Assembly (NCBI GenBank): GCA_040004035.1
Contig: JAMPLN010000023.1
DNA: 64,000 nucleotides
From: Microcoleus vaginatus_C
GTDB lineage: Bacteria > Cyanobacteriota > Cyanobacteriia > Cyanobacteriales > Microcoleaceae
Direction: 5' to 3' (one strand)
Shown here piece after piece: positions 1 to 8,057 of this stretch. Position 1 is the stretch's first letter. The number at the start of each line of letters is the position of its first letter. Position numbers and translations under genes: made by a program. The notes under the pieces were generated by a model. That model worked only from the letters and a program-made list of their open reading frames with translations, searched no databases and was not told where the DNA came from.

Positions 1-635
1 TGAGAGCGAGTGCCATATGCTATGCTTTAAAGAAAATGAAAATTACGAGAAAAAAAAAGAATTTCGTTATAAAGAAAGGAATAGAGAAGAAAGAATAAAA
101 TACTACCAAACACGCTCGAAATTTAATTAAGGTTTATGGTAGTAAAAGCCTTGTATTTATTGATGAATCAGGATTTGAAGAGTTTCATGCTTGTGTTTAT
201 GCGTGGTCAAAAAAAGGAAAAAAAGTAGATGGGGATAGACAAGGAAAACGGGGGAAAAGAGAAAACTTAGTAGCAGGAAGAAGAAAAGGCAACAAGGACT
301 TGATTGCACCTATGGTCTTTACAGGGAGCTTGAATGCAGAAAGTTTTGAAGGGTGGTTAGCTTTATATTTATTGCCATCTTTAAAAATACCATCAATATT
401 AATCATGGATAATGCACCGATTCATCGTAAGACCGCAATTAGACTCCTAGTGGAGGAAGCAGGCCATCAGATACTTTTTTTACCAAAATACTCTCCTGAC
501 TTAAATGATATTGAGCATGATTTTAGTGCATTAAAGAGAGCTCTAATGTATTCGCATTCTGCCACATCTCTTGATGAGATTATTCGCGCTTATTGTGCAA
601 CTTAGTGTCTAATTTTTATTTGAAATAACTATATA
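1..635 (+). mobile_element. IS630-type insertion sequence, 3' part
   Basis: The right-hand part of an IS630/Tc1-mariner-type element enters from the left window edge. It is defined by the transposase remnant (ends at 605) and by the point where a conserved minus-strand gene (616-792) loses its homology, near the TATATA at 631-637. IS630 elements insert at TA, which fits. The exact end and terminal inverted repeat cannot be set because the left end is outside the window. Confidence 0.7.
3..605 (+). pseudogene. IS630-family transposase, left-truncated and in three frame segments
   Basis: DDE transposase for cut-and-paste transposition. The catalytic half is clear: IDESGF (first Asp), MDNAPIH (second Asp) and LPKYSPDLNDIEH (last acidic residue in the DxxE block), ending YCAT-stop at 603-605. 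Upstream coding is split. Bases 3-58 read in one frame (SAICYALKKMKIT), the reading then moves to another frame across an A9 run (50-58) to give KERNREERIKYYQTRSKFN, which stops near 131, and the catalytic part continues in the first frame (stop at 96-98 if read straight through). Two frame changes could be decay or, for one of them, programmed frameshifting, which is known in some IS630-group elements. The N-terminus lies outside the window. Confidence 0.75.
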
Positions 636-792
636 TGTCTTGGATGCGGTCGAGCAATTGTTTTTCTGAGTCTGTTACTTCAGGTAAGTTTTCTTGCCAT
701 TCTTGGAAAAATTCGCTGTTGCGAACTCGCTGCAAGCCGAAGTTATCAATTAGATAGCGGAGGTTAATGTCTCTTGATAGAAGTTTTTGCAT
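616..792 (-). pseudogene. N-terminal stump of a PD-(D/E)XK-like restriction-endonuclease-fold protein
   Basis: Fifty-eight codons from ATG (790-792) to TAA (616-618). The translation contains SRDINLRYLIDNFGLQRVR and LPEVTDSEKQLLDRI, which I recognise as the start of a large cyanobacterial family of about 200 residues annotated as restriction-endonuclease-like. The similarity stops at LLDRIQ, and the last seven residues (DIYSYFK) are read from IS630 sequence. The gene was therefore broken by the insertion; the nuclease core is missing here and may lie left of the window on the other side of the element. Family assignment is from memory of the conserved N-terminus. Confidence 0.65.
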
Positions 793-847
793 GAGGATTA
801 ATAAAGGGTTTTATGATTATTAATAAGTTTAGCAGAATTTTGATTGT

Positions 848-880
848 AACCGCAGATGAACGCAAAGGAACGCAGATGAA
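848..880. repeat. Dispersed CGCAGATnAACGC-type repeat
   Basis: Contains AACCGCAGATGAACGC followed by AACGCAGATGAA. Close relatives occur in this window at about 33957-33992, 34962-34996, 49600-49663 and 49757-49829, always between genes and mostly at gene 3' ends. It is a short interspersed repeat of unknown mechanism. Confidence 0.6.
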
Positions 881-914
881 ATTCTGAGTAAGTTAATTTG
901 GCCCAGATGTCTGT

Positions 915-1811
915 TCATTGGGATTTGCGATCGGTAATTCGCTGTTTTTGTCCAGCTTGCATTTGCAGCAATTGCGGCACGGTGACAAAACGATATCCCT
1001 GCTGTTTGAGTTTGGGAATAATTGCAGATAGCGCCTCGACTGTTTGCTGGCGATTTCCGCCGCCGTCGTGCAACAATACGATCGCCCCCGTTGAAGCTTG
1101 GGATAGGACAGTACGGGCGATCGTAGCGGCCGGAGGTTGCAGAAAGTCTTTAGGATCGATCGACCACATCACCACTACATAATTTTTCTTTTTAGCGTAA
1201 TCTGCCAAACCGTTATTTAAGCGGCCGCCGGGCGGGCGAAACAAGAAACTTTTTGCCCCAGTCGATCGATAAATATGAACGCCTGTATTATCTATTTCAT
1301 CCGAGGCTGTTTTTTCGGTAACATTGTGAGAATAGTGATGCCAAGTATGATTGCCGATCGCATTTCCCGCTTGCACAACTCTTTTCGCAATTTCTGGATA
1401 CTCCCGCAAATTTGCACCCAAGCAGAAAAATGTAGCTATCGCGTTATGTTTCTGCAAAATTTCTAATATTTTCAAAGTTTCAGGCGAAGGGCCATCGTCA
1501 AATGTCAGGGCGATAACTTTTGAGTTGTTAATACTTGCTTTATAAACAATTTGGCTGCTAAATTGCGCGGGCGGTGCGAATACTAAAGGTTGTTCTGGAG
1601 GTTTGGGAGAGGGAGTTGCGGGGGGAGTATGCGGTGTTTTTATTTTTCGGGGTTTCTGGAGGTTTGGCGGCGGGTTTTCAACGGGTGCGATCGGTATTAA
1701 CGGATTTGAATTGGCGGTTTTTCGGTTTTCCCACAACAGGGAAATTGTGAGGCTCAATCCGATAAGTATAACGGTTTTAATTACCCATGTTTTATTGACT
1801 TTGGAACTCAT
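915..1811 (-). CDS. Polysaccharide deacetylase (NodB domain), membrane-anchored
   Basis: 298 aa. The N-terminus has a hydrophobic anchor (WVIKTVILIGLSLTISLLW), then a proline-rich linker of about 50 residues, then a NodB/carbohydrate-esterase-4 domain from about residue 95. Visible motifs are TFDDGP (catalytic base Asp and metal Asp), NHTWHH (metal His pair), RPPGG (substrate loop) and LLHDGGG near the end. All five CE4 motifs appear intact, so an active metal-dependent N- or O-deacetylase acting on peptidoglycan or an extracellular polysaccharide is likely; the substrate cannot be read from sequence. It is a single gene, and the next gene leftward is the broken endonuclease stump. Confidence 0.9.
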   Translation of the reverse strand: MSSKVNKTWVIKTVILIGLSLTISLLWENRKTANSNPLIPIAPVENPPPNLQKPRKIKTPHTPPATPSPKPPEQPLVFAPPAQFSSQIVYKASINNSKVIALTFDDGPSPETLKILEILQKHNAIATFFCLGANLREYPEIAKRVVQAGNAIGNHTWHHYSHNVTEKTASDEIDNTGVHIYRSTGAKSFLFRPPGGRLNNGLADYAKKKNYVVVMWSIDPKDFLQPPAATIARTVLSQASTGAIVLLHDGGGNRQQTVEALSAIIPKLKQQGYRFVTVPQLLQMQAGQKQRITDRKSQ

Positions 1812-1949
1812 CAGGTAGAGGATTTATTTTGAACAATCTCATTATGCCTGATTGTTCTGCCAGCTTGAAAGTTTGGTAATTTTTTTTTCCAAAAGGTCGA
1901 TCGAATGGCGAGCGAGACTTTCATCTAAAATTATACAGACCTTTTGATA

Positions 1950-2912
1950 TCAGGTAGGATACTTATCAGTAGGAAGGTGGATGCCCACATAACCGATAAT
2001 CAACTTTGTTGTCTTTACTTCTGGGAAGAAGTGAATTCGCCAATTGCATTCTTTCAGTTTGACGTGTCGTTCAAACAGACGTTCCTCACCGTCAGGACAA
2101 ACAAAGGTTCGCTCTCTCCAATATTGGTTAAGGGTAGGTTGACTTTCTGCCGACTCCTCAAAGGGATAACCCTCTAGACTAAAATACCCCGCCTGCCAAT
2201 TCTTAGCGCACTTATCAAGAACAGACAATACTTCTAAAACAAGTTCAAGCTTTTTTTCTCCTGTACGAAGTCTTCGCAACTGCTTAGTGCCAGCATTACA
2301 AAATTGCAGACTAGGGAACAACTCATCTCTACGATTCCAGAGTTCCATCCCGTTAAGCCGATCGGGTTGGAGACGCTTCTGAATCCAATCAGCGTGTTCG
2401 AGAACGTGGTTTTTCTGACTAGCATGAAGAACCTCTACACTTTCTTCTATTAGCTCTCCATTCTCATCAATTTGTATCAAATCTAAGTTGATGCGACTAG
2501 CATTCCACAGCAATTCTGAATGCAGACTAATGACTAATGTTTCAAAGTAGTAAGCAACTTTAAAGCTTTCGGATTGAATACCCTGTAAACTCAACTCACA
2601 ACCAGGGTCTTCAACTTTTATTTTAATCTCTATATCTGGAATATCAACGGATAAAGGAGTCTTAGTTGCAAGCGTTCTCAAAAAAGTCCGCTCGTCTTTA
2701 TTAACTTCAGGATCGTTACGCCAACGAGAAAGAGGATAGCTTTCAGCAAGAATCATAGCATGAAAATCTGCTTGAATGCGAATTCCCTTCAGCCCACAGC
2801 CTTTAGCTGCAACCATCGTCCTAATCAATTCTGACATCCATTGTCGTGCTGTAGAAATATCAGGAGCAAGAGTTCGCGCGGACAGTTCATTAAACACCAT
2901 CTCCAAATCCAT
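1950..2912 (-). CDS. Unrecognised protein, third gene of the DUF262/ATPase operon
   Basis: 320 aa, beginning 3 nt after the stop of the upstream ATPase, so almost certainly co-transcribed with it. I do not recognise a named family over its length. It is soluble, with no signal peptide or membrane segment. The last 50 residues have a suggestive pattern: RTFVCPDGEERLFERH, then WRIHFFPE, then IGYVGIHLP. A charged strand, an aromatic-R-hydrophobic strand and a final GY-G-HL strand resemble the C-terminal half of RelE/ParE-like folds in toxin-like proteins. That reading is inference. The residues before it may bind the partner proteins. Confidence 0.75.
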   Translation of the reverse strand: MDLEMVFNELSARTLAPDISTARQWMSELIRTMVAAKGCGLKGIRIQADFHAMILAESYPLSRWRNDPEVNKDERTFLRTLATKTPLSVDIPDIEIKIKVEDPGCELSLQGIQSESFKVAYYFETLVISLHSELLWNASRINLDLIQIDENGELIEESVEVLHASQKNHVLEHADWIQKRLQPDRLNGMELWNRRDELFPSLQFCNAGTKQLRRLRTGEKKLELVLEVLSVLDKCAKNWQAGYFSLEGYPFEESAESQPTLNQYWRERTFVCPDGEERLFERHVKLKECNWRIHFFPEVKTTKLIIGYVGIHLPTDKYPT

Positions 2913-2915
2913 CGC

Positions 2916-4070
2916 TTATTCTCCTTCCACCGCAGGTTCCAACAAAATCTCCAAGCTGTTGTCCCACTCATCAAAAAAACCCTCCGGCCATAGATCAATT
3001 CGTCCGTTGCGATCGATTTTTGGCGATATTACCTCAGTCACAGCTTGTCCTTCTTTATTTTGACGCTGGAAGTAATGCAACCGAACATCTTTCGGGTCAA
3101 TTTTGCCCCCGTGAACCGCAAGGCGAATCCCGTTTAAAACATGATCGCTGTGAGTTTCTATCACAACTTGAACGCCACCGCTAGCCGCCAAAGCTAATAA
3201 TTGACCCATTTTAACTTGTCCTTTCGGATGGAGATGCGCTTCAGGATTTTCAATTAAAATGATTGTACCAGGTGTTGATGCAAGTGCCGCTACAATAATC
3301 GGTAAAGTGTAGCTAATTCCAAATCCCACATTAGTTGCCCGGTAAGGATTGCTATCTCCATAGGAATATTGAAAACTCATCAAATCGACATCTGATTTGG
3401 CATCAATTTTGAGTCGCGTACCCGGACTCACTTCTCCCATCCACGCCTCAACTTGGTCGATTAAATCCATTGATTTTGCACTAGATTGCTCTTTTTCTCT
3501 TTGAGTCTTTAATTTTACCTCTGGATGACTGAGACTGCTATTGGGAATAACTTTCCGTCCATTAATAGCCAGAAAATGAGCCGCATATTCACCTTTGATA
3601 CCCAATTGACCGAGCTGTCGTACTTGGTAATCTGACATTTCATTAAATGGCCGAGGTCCGATCCGTTCTGCCTGAAGGTAATGAAAATTATTGCCAAAAA
3701 GATTATATTTATACACTTCCGACGTAACTTGTTCCATGAGAATGTTCAACACATCTACCTCTTGGTTATATTTGAAACACCATATTCCTTCGCTGTTGTT
3801 TTCCCAAACAATGTCAAAAGCAATTAAGTCCTCTTTTGCTCCCTCAAAAAGTGCGTCTCTAGCAGTACCCACATTCACTAAATCGCCATTAAGGGCTAAC
3901 CCTTTTCCTGGCAGTAAACCCTGTTGGTAAGATTGTCGCAGCAGCAGGAACGATTGCATAACAGAAGATTTCCCAGTGCTGTTTAATCCGGAAAATAACG
4001 TGATTTTTTTGAATTCCAATAACTGATTTGCAAAAGGTTTGAAGTTGACCAAGCGCAGCGAAGTAATCAT
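2916..4070 (-). CDS. AAA family ATPase, DUF3696 type (ABC/SMC-like)
   Basis: 384 aa. Walker A GLNSTGKS at residues 28-35, immediately after an SMC/RecF-like start (SLRLVNFKPF). ERIGPR lies in the middle, the signature-like segment is GFGISYTLPIIVAAL, Walker B with catalytic Glu is ILIENPEAHLHP, and an H-loop follows (IETHSDH). The C-terminal segment with LWPEGFFDEW is the hallmark of the DUF3696 extension. Family members are single-chain ABC-type ATPases encoded beside effector genes. Its ATG overlaps the TGA of the upstream DUF262 gene by 4 nt (4067-4070), so the two are translationally coupled. The likely role is an ATP-driven sensor or motor for the DUF262 partner in defence or DNA surveillance; this is inferred from context. 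Confidence 0.88.
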   Translation of the reverse strand: MITSLRLVNFKPFANQLLEFKKITLFSGLNSTGKSSVMQSFLLLRQSYQQGLLPGKGLALNGDLVNVGTARDALFEGAKEDLIAFDIVWENNSEGIWCFKYNQEVDVLNILMEQVTSEVYKYNLFGNNFHYLQAERIGPRPFNEMSDYQVRQLGQLGIKGEYAAHFLAINGRKVIPNSSLSHPEVKLKTQREKEQSSAKSMDLIDQVEAWMGEVSPGTRLKIDAKSDVDLMSFQYSYGDSNPYRATNVGFGISYTLPIIVAALASTPGTIILIENPEAHLHPKGQVKMGQLLALAASGGVQVVIETHSDHVLNGIRLAVHGGKIDPKDVRLHYFQRQNKEGQAVTEVISPKIDRNGRIDLWPEGFFDEWDNSLEILLEPAVEGE

Positions 4071-5224
4071 GCCAGAACCTCCTGAATTATTTTTTCAATT
4101 ATCTTAAATCTGTACTCGATTTTTTCCGCTGCCTGAGAGATAGAAGTCAGAAACTCTCGATCGCTATCTACATATTTTCTAAATTTTTCAATCAATTGCT
4201 CCTTGTGCTGCTTCAATATATTAAGTTGCTCGTCGCTAAGTAAACTGAGATTAACAGACCAAACTTCAAACAATGCTTTATTTATTGGAAACATTTTTGT
4301 TTGGTGTTGGGAGATTTTACGAAAGGCATTTTTCCCAAAAATTTGCCAGGCGGCAATCATAGCTTTTGTGAAATTATTTTCTATTACTTGTAATTCCTGT
4401 TCAGACATATTATTAACCTTAGATAATGCTTTACTTAAAAATAGATTTCTCTTTTCAGATTGAGAATTTTTATAAGATGTAAGCGTAAAGGCTAAAAAAC
4501 CGAGTATAAATTCCCGATCGTCCATCCGCATTTTACGCAACTTACTCAGCTTAGTAACTTGCTGGAATTCATTAGATGTAGCAAGTTGAGCTAGAAACTT
4601 TGTTGCCTTACCGGGGTTGAGAGCATGGCGGAGCTCTTGGGGAGTCATTGGCAATCCCCCTGTATTAATCCGTTTAAAAATGTTATATTTAACTTCAGGA
4701 GGTGTACCTTTTTCAATCAAATAAACTGTAACCTGAGTTTCCTCTATTCGACGCTGGTATCTGCGTTCAATTTCATCATAAGTTTTACCTTCTAAATTGG
4801 TTAAGTATTCTAGTCCGCATAACCTAAGTGTTTTATCGCTCATAAATTGCTTGAGAGCAGATAGCCGTTGCAATCCATCCACAACTAACCATTTATCTTC
4901 ATCAGTTGCATCTATATAAAAAGCTGGTAATGGAATCCGAATCAGGAGCGACTCAATCAGTCTACTTTTAGCGTCATCTTTCCAGATGTTTGCATGGCGC
5001 TGAAAGTCGGGTGCTAAGTCAAGAGCTTCCTCATCGATTCTTCTTAAAAGTTGCTCGATGGTTGGTTCTCTGGTGAAAATATTAATTTCATCAGGATCGT
5101 ATATCAATTTGTCTGTTGGATAAGGTTCAGAATCGTTATCTTCTTCCTCTTGCATCAAATTTAGTTCATCAAGCGTCGTATCTTCGTTAGATACTTGGTT
5201 GTAGGGTTCAGGCTGAGCTACCAT
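4067..5224 (-). CDS. DUF262 (GmrSD N-terminal/ParB-like) protein
   Basis: 385 aa. After an acidic N-terminal tail of about 45 residues comes a DUF262 domain, with PDFQRHANIWKDD, LIRIPLPAFYIDA and the diagnostic VVDGLQRLSAL (the DGxQR motif of the ParB/sulfiredoxin-like nucleotide-binding fold). It resembles the GmrS half of type IV modified-DNA restriction enzymes, but the C-terminal half has no HNH/DUF1524 nuclease motif that I can see, so cleavage, if any, would need another subunit. First gene of a three-gene leftward operon. No strong promoter could be picked in the 155-bp gap upstream. Confidence 0.85.
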   Translation of the reverse strand: MVAQPEPYNQVSNEDTTLDELNLMQEEEDNDSEPYPTDKLIYDPDEINIFTREPTIEQLLRRIDEEALDLAPDFQRHANIWKDDAKSRLIESLLIRIPLPAFYIDATDEDKWLVVDGLQRLSALKQFMSDKTLRLCGLEYLTNLEGKTYDEIERRYQRRIEETQVTVYLIEKGTPPEVKYNIFKRINTGGLPMTPQELRHALNPGKATKFLAQLATSNEFQQVTKLSKLRKMRMDDREFILGFLAFTLTSYKNSQSEKRNLFLSKALSKVNNMSEQELQVIENNFTKAMIAAWQIFGKNAFRKISQHQTKMFPINKALFEVWSVNLSLLSDEQLNILKQHKEQLIEKFRKYVDSDREFLTSISQAAEKIEYRFKIIEKIIQEVLA

Positions 5225-5338
5225 AGAAAATACTCCTTTGTATTAATATTTATTATGATTCTGTATTGTCTTATTAAAACTTGGATGACGCTCCTAGCAG
5301 ATAAGAACATTCTCAAATATTATCGCACAAATTCTCTC

Positions 5339-5370
5339 TTGTAGAGACGCCACGAACCGCATCTCTACAA
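5339..5370 (-). terminator. Hairpin 3' of the GH10-like gene
   Basis: Perfect 9-bp inverted repeat TTGTAGAGA (5339-5347) / TCTCTACAA (5362-5370), lying between the stop of the leftward GH10-like gene and the DUF262 start. There is no clear U-tract on the minus strand, so it could be a repeat-derived hairpin rather than an intrinsic terminator. Confidence 0.45.
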
Positions 5371-5379
5371 ATAATCTCC

Positions 5380-7029
5380 TTACAATCGGCAAGTTTGTCG
5401 TGCCCTTTCATCCTCCGGTTCTTGCCACCCAAAAGCAAAATGACTCACCGCATTAATTTGCGGCGTCGCCGAGCGAATTGCCGCCATTTGAATCTCCAAA
5501 GACGGCCGATTTTTCAGAGGTTTTCCCCAATCTCCAGCAATGGCAGGAATAATTTTTGCTCCCGCAGGCGCTAAACTTACTGTCCGCTGCACCTGTGGCA
5601 CAATGCAGCTTACATCGCCGCAATTTCCGTAAGACATGGCGTGGAATTCCATTGCAGCCGGAAAGGTGTCCCAAGGCTGCAATCTCGAATCATATCCCCC
5701 TTGATTTATGGCTTGATTTGCAGTGGGAAAAAACACTGCTCCTACAGGAATTCCCATCCTTTGAGCTGGTTGAATTGCTACCCCCAAAAAATCTAAAATC
5801 CCTTGGACGGCGTGAGCAACGCTCAGTTTCCACAGGTCTTTTTGCAGAGTGCCAGTATCGGGAAGCCGCGGTGTCGGTGTCGGTTTTGGTGTGGGAGTTG
5901 TAGGGTTTGGCTTGTTAGCAGCGGGAGTTGTTGAGGCCGATCGTGATGCGGCATTCTGGCTTCTAGAAGGTGAAGTTGCTACTGACATCGCCTGCGGAAT
6001 TCGGCCCTGCCAAAGAGGTTCTCGCTCAGTTGGATACTGTTTGACTACTGCTTGAACGTCAGTAGTATTGATAAATCCCCTAGTCAAATACCGCTGAATT
6101 AAATCTCGCCCTTGCTGATTGCTAGCCCGCTGCAAAAGAACTTGCTGCGATGCTGGGCCGTAAATCCACAAGTCTTGAACTTTGGTAGCAACTGAAGCGG
6201 GTCCGATGCCCCGTAGATAGCGAATGTAGTCGAACAACATTCCTTGGGGCTTGCGCTTGACTATTTGATTTACTAACAAAGTATAGTCTTGCCGCGCTTG
6301 TGGGTTGTACGGATCGATAAAGGCTTGATTGCCCGGAACTTCTCCGAAGTCCTCGTTAATTGCTGCGTATTCGCTTACTGTTAAACTTGTCTGATTTTTA
6401 CCGTTGATAGCGAGGGTTTGCTGTCTGTCGGGACGCTGAGCATAGCTATAGCCAAAGTTCATGGTAAATAACCATGCGTAAACTTTTAAACCTCGCTGTT
6501 TGCCTTTGGCGATCGCCTTTTCTAACAAATCGTATTTCTCGTAACCGCGATTTCTCACAACCGAAGGCCAAGCCGTAGGATTGTCTGCAACTGGGAGAAG
6601 CACTTGACCATCGTAAAACACTTCGACATAGACTTGGTTGTAGCCTTTATTCACAACTTTGTCTAATACTCGATCGAGTTCTCCGGGTCTGACATCGCAG
6701 GGATACAAACGCAGCCAAACTGCTTGGGTTTCGGGCCAAGTTTTTTGGCGGCATTCTGCTATTTCCCGCGCGTGTTTGTTCAAAACAGCAAAATATGCTT
6801 GCTGAGATTCCCGTTTTCCCGACAGCGCGGCGCGGCGCAAGTCTTCTTTTTGATTGACCTGTTCTTGGGATAATTGGCAATAGGCTGATGTTTGGGCAAA
6901 AGCTGGTTGATTTCCGATAAACGACCAAACAAGCTGGCTGATGAAGCTACTGGTTAAAACAGCAGTTACCGCACTTAAAAAGCGTCGCTGGTGTTGAAAA
7001 TTCGCGATGCGAGTTGGTGCAATTTTCAT
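5380..7029 (-). CDS. Glycoside hydrolase 10-like (GHL10) secreted protein
   Basis: About 549 aa from the chosen ATG at 7027-7029; an upstream ATG at 7098 would add 23 poorly typical residues before the signal peptide. The N-terminus from this start (MKIAPTRIANFQ, then a hydrophobic stretch ending QPAFAQ) is a normal Sec signal with cleavage after AFA. The catalytic-barrel part carries LRLYPCDVRPGELD, NQVYVEVFYDG, LKVYAWLFTMNFG, FIDPYNPQARQDY and MLFDYIRYLRG, as in the GHL10/DUF187 TIM-barrel family. A Pro/Thr-rich linker interrupts it at about residues 365-400 and the barrel end follows (GGYDSRLQPWD, FAFGWQEPE). Probably an envelope glycosidase; substrate unknown. Confidence 0.85.
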   Translation of the reverse strand: MKIAPTRIANFQHQRRFLSAVTAVLTSSFISQLVWSFIGNQPAFAQTSAYCQLSQEQVNQKEDLRRAALSGKRESQQAYFAVLNKHAREIAECRQKTWPETQAVWLRLYPCDVRPGELDRVLDKVVNKGYNQVYVEVFYDGQVLLPVADNPTAWPSVVRNRGYEKYDLLEKAIAKGKQRGLKVYAWLFTMNFGYSYAQRPDRQQTLAINGKNQTSLTVSEYAAINEDFGEVPGNQAFIDPYNPQARQDYTLLVNQIVKRKPQGMLFDYIRYLRGIGPASVATKVQDLWIYGPASQQVLLQRASNQQGRDLIQRYLTRGFINTTDVQAVVKQYPTEREPLWQGRIPQAMSVATSPSRSQNAASRSASTTPAANKPNPTTPTPKPTPTPRLPDTGTLQKDLWKLSVAHAVQGILDFLGVAIQPAQRMGIPVGAVFFPTANQAINQGGYDSRLQPWDTFPAAMEFHAMSYGNCGDVSCIVPQVQRTVSLAPAGAKIIPAIAGDWGKPLKNRPSLEIQMAAIRSATPQINAVSHFAFGWQEPEDERARQTCRL

Positions 7030-7503
7030 GGGAGATTTGAATGGGGTTTTCTGGTTTAAATTGGGTGGCGATCGCAAAAATGCGATCGCGCTCAACAAGC
7101 AGCTACAAATTTTCTACTTTTTTCGGTTGACTTAGTTATGGCACAAGTCGATCGCACAATGCAAATTCTATCTGGCGGCTATTTAAATTCAATAAGGGCG
7201 ATCGGGCAAGATAAGACTCCGCGATTAAAGCGCTGCTATGTTATACAAACTTTCCTCTGCCTAAGTGTTAGTGCGGAGGCACGCACCTTCGCGAACTCAA
7301 AAATAAAGGGGGTAAAAAGCCCGGATTTGATATCATATCCAGTTCGATTTTTCTGTATTTTTTCACTAAATGCTGCATAAAAAAGCGCCTGGATACAGTG
7401 GGCGCTAAAAGCAGTTGATATTTCTACTAAAAATTGTTAACACTCAAATATCAAGGATGAAAGATGAATTATTAAAATTTATCCTTGCTCCTAAATTTTG
7501 AGA
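7030..7503. other. Intergenic region between GH10-like gene and psb27
   Basis: About 470 bp. It holds the psb27 terminator (7377-7406) and presumably the promoter of the GH10-like gene. An 80-codon plus-strand ORF at 7138-7380 has no family resemblance and unusual composition, and I do not call it a gene. HIP1-like CGATCG sites are present. Confidence 0.4.
7377..7406 (-). terminator. Intrinsic terminator of psb27
   Basis: Read on the minus strand: AGCGCC, an 11-nt loop, GGCGCT, then a run of U (complement of the A-run at 7379-7384). Stem bases are 7384-7389 and 7401-7406. This is about 100 nt after the psb27 stop codon. Confidence 0.6.
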
Positions 7504-7902
7504 TTAAGCTCCTCTGTTAAGAGCAGCTTCAATTTGCTGAAATTCTGACTCAAGACGCTTTTTCAATTTTTCAGGAACCGGACGGTTTGGATAGGAACTG
7601 TAATGTCCTGCCAAAGAGTTTAATGCCGTCCGCATTGTCGTGAAAGAGGCCAGCTTGGTAAGAGCGGGATCGCGGCGGTATTCAGCAAAAAAATCGTTGA
7701 TACTTGTGCGAGCCTTGGCTTGAGCGGCTGCTTTTTCCGGCGTGCCCTCTGGCAAAGTGAGCGCTGTTCTCAAGCTGTTCACTAATGCTAATGTGTCTTG
7801 GCCATAATCTCCACTCAGAGTGGCCGGAACATTGGTACAGCCCGCTATGCCGATGACAACAACTAATACCAGGGCTAACAGACGGGAAATGTAATGCTTC
7901 AT
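7504..7902 (-). CDS. psb27: Photosystem II assembly lipoprotein Psb27
   Basis: 132 aa from the ATG at 7900-7902, chosen because it gives a compact lipoprotein signal (MKHYISRLLALVLVVVIGIAGC) whose lipobox ends at the cysteine; an in-frame upstream ATG at 7938 would add 12 residues before it. The mature part has the Psb27 features DYGQDTLALVNSLR, INDFFAEYRRD, FTTMRTALNSLAGHYSSYPNRP and EKLKKRLESEF, a four-helix bundle. Psb27 binds CP43 on the lumenal side and keeps the Mn cluster site accessible during PSII assembly and repair. Length and motifs are normal. It appears monocistronic, with its own terminator downstream. Confidence 0.95.
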   Translation of the reverse strand: MKHYISRLLALVLVVVIGIAGCTNVPATLSGDYGQDTLALVNSLRTALTLPEGTPEKAAAQAKARTSINDFFAEYRRDPALTKLASFTTMRTALNSLAGHYSSYPNRPVPEKLKKRLESEFQQIEAALNRGA

Positions 7903-8025
7903 AAGGTTTAGAAAAAGGGAAGCGAAAGCGGTAATCAAAATTAACCTTTATCCTATCTCGAATTGAGGTCATAATGCCAATTTTTCAAAGTTTTTGCATC
8001 AATACCATGAAACAGAAAATTTGTC

Positions 8026-8057
8026 AATCTAAAATCTAAAATCTAAAATCTAAAATC
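8026..8057. repeat. STRR heptamer array (AATCTAA)
   Basis: Four to five tandem copies of the heptamer TCTAAAA at the 3' end of recF, running just into its last codons. The same unit or its reverse complement recurs at 29000-29036, 29770-29797, 33084-33112, 48765-48786 and 61971-62002. Confidence 0.8.

Noticed and set aside
7138..7380. 80-codon plus-strand ORF
   Set aside because: No homology pattern, sits over the psb27 terminator region and has no ribosome site.
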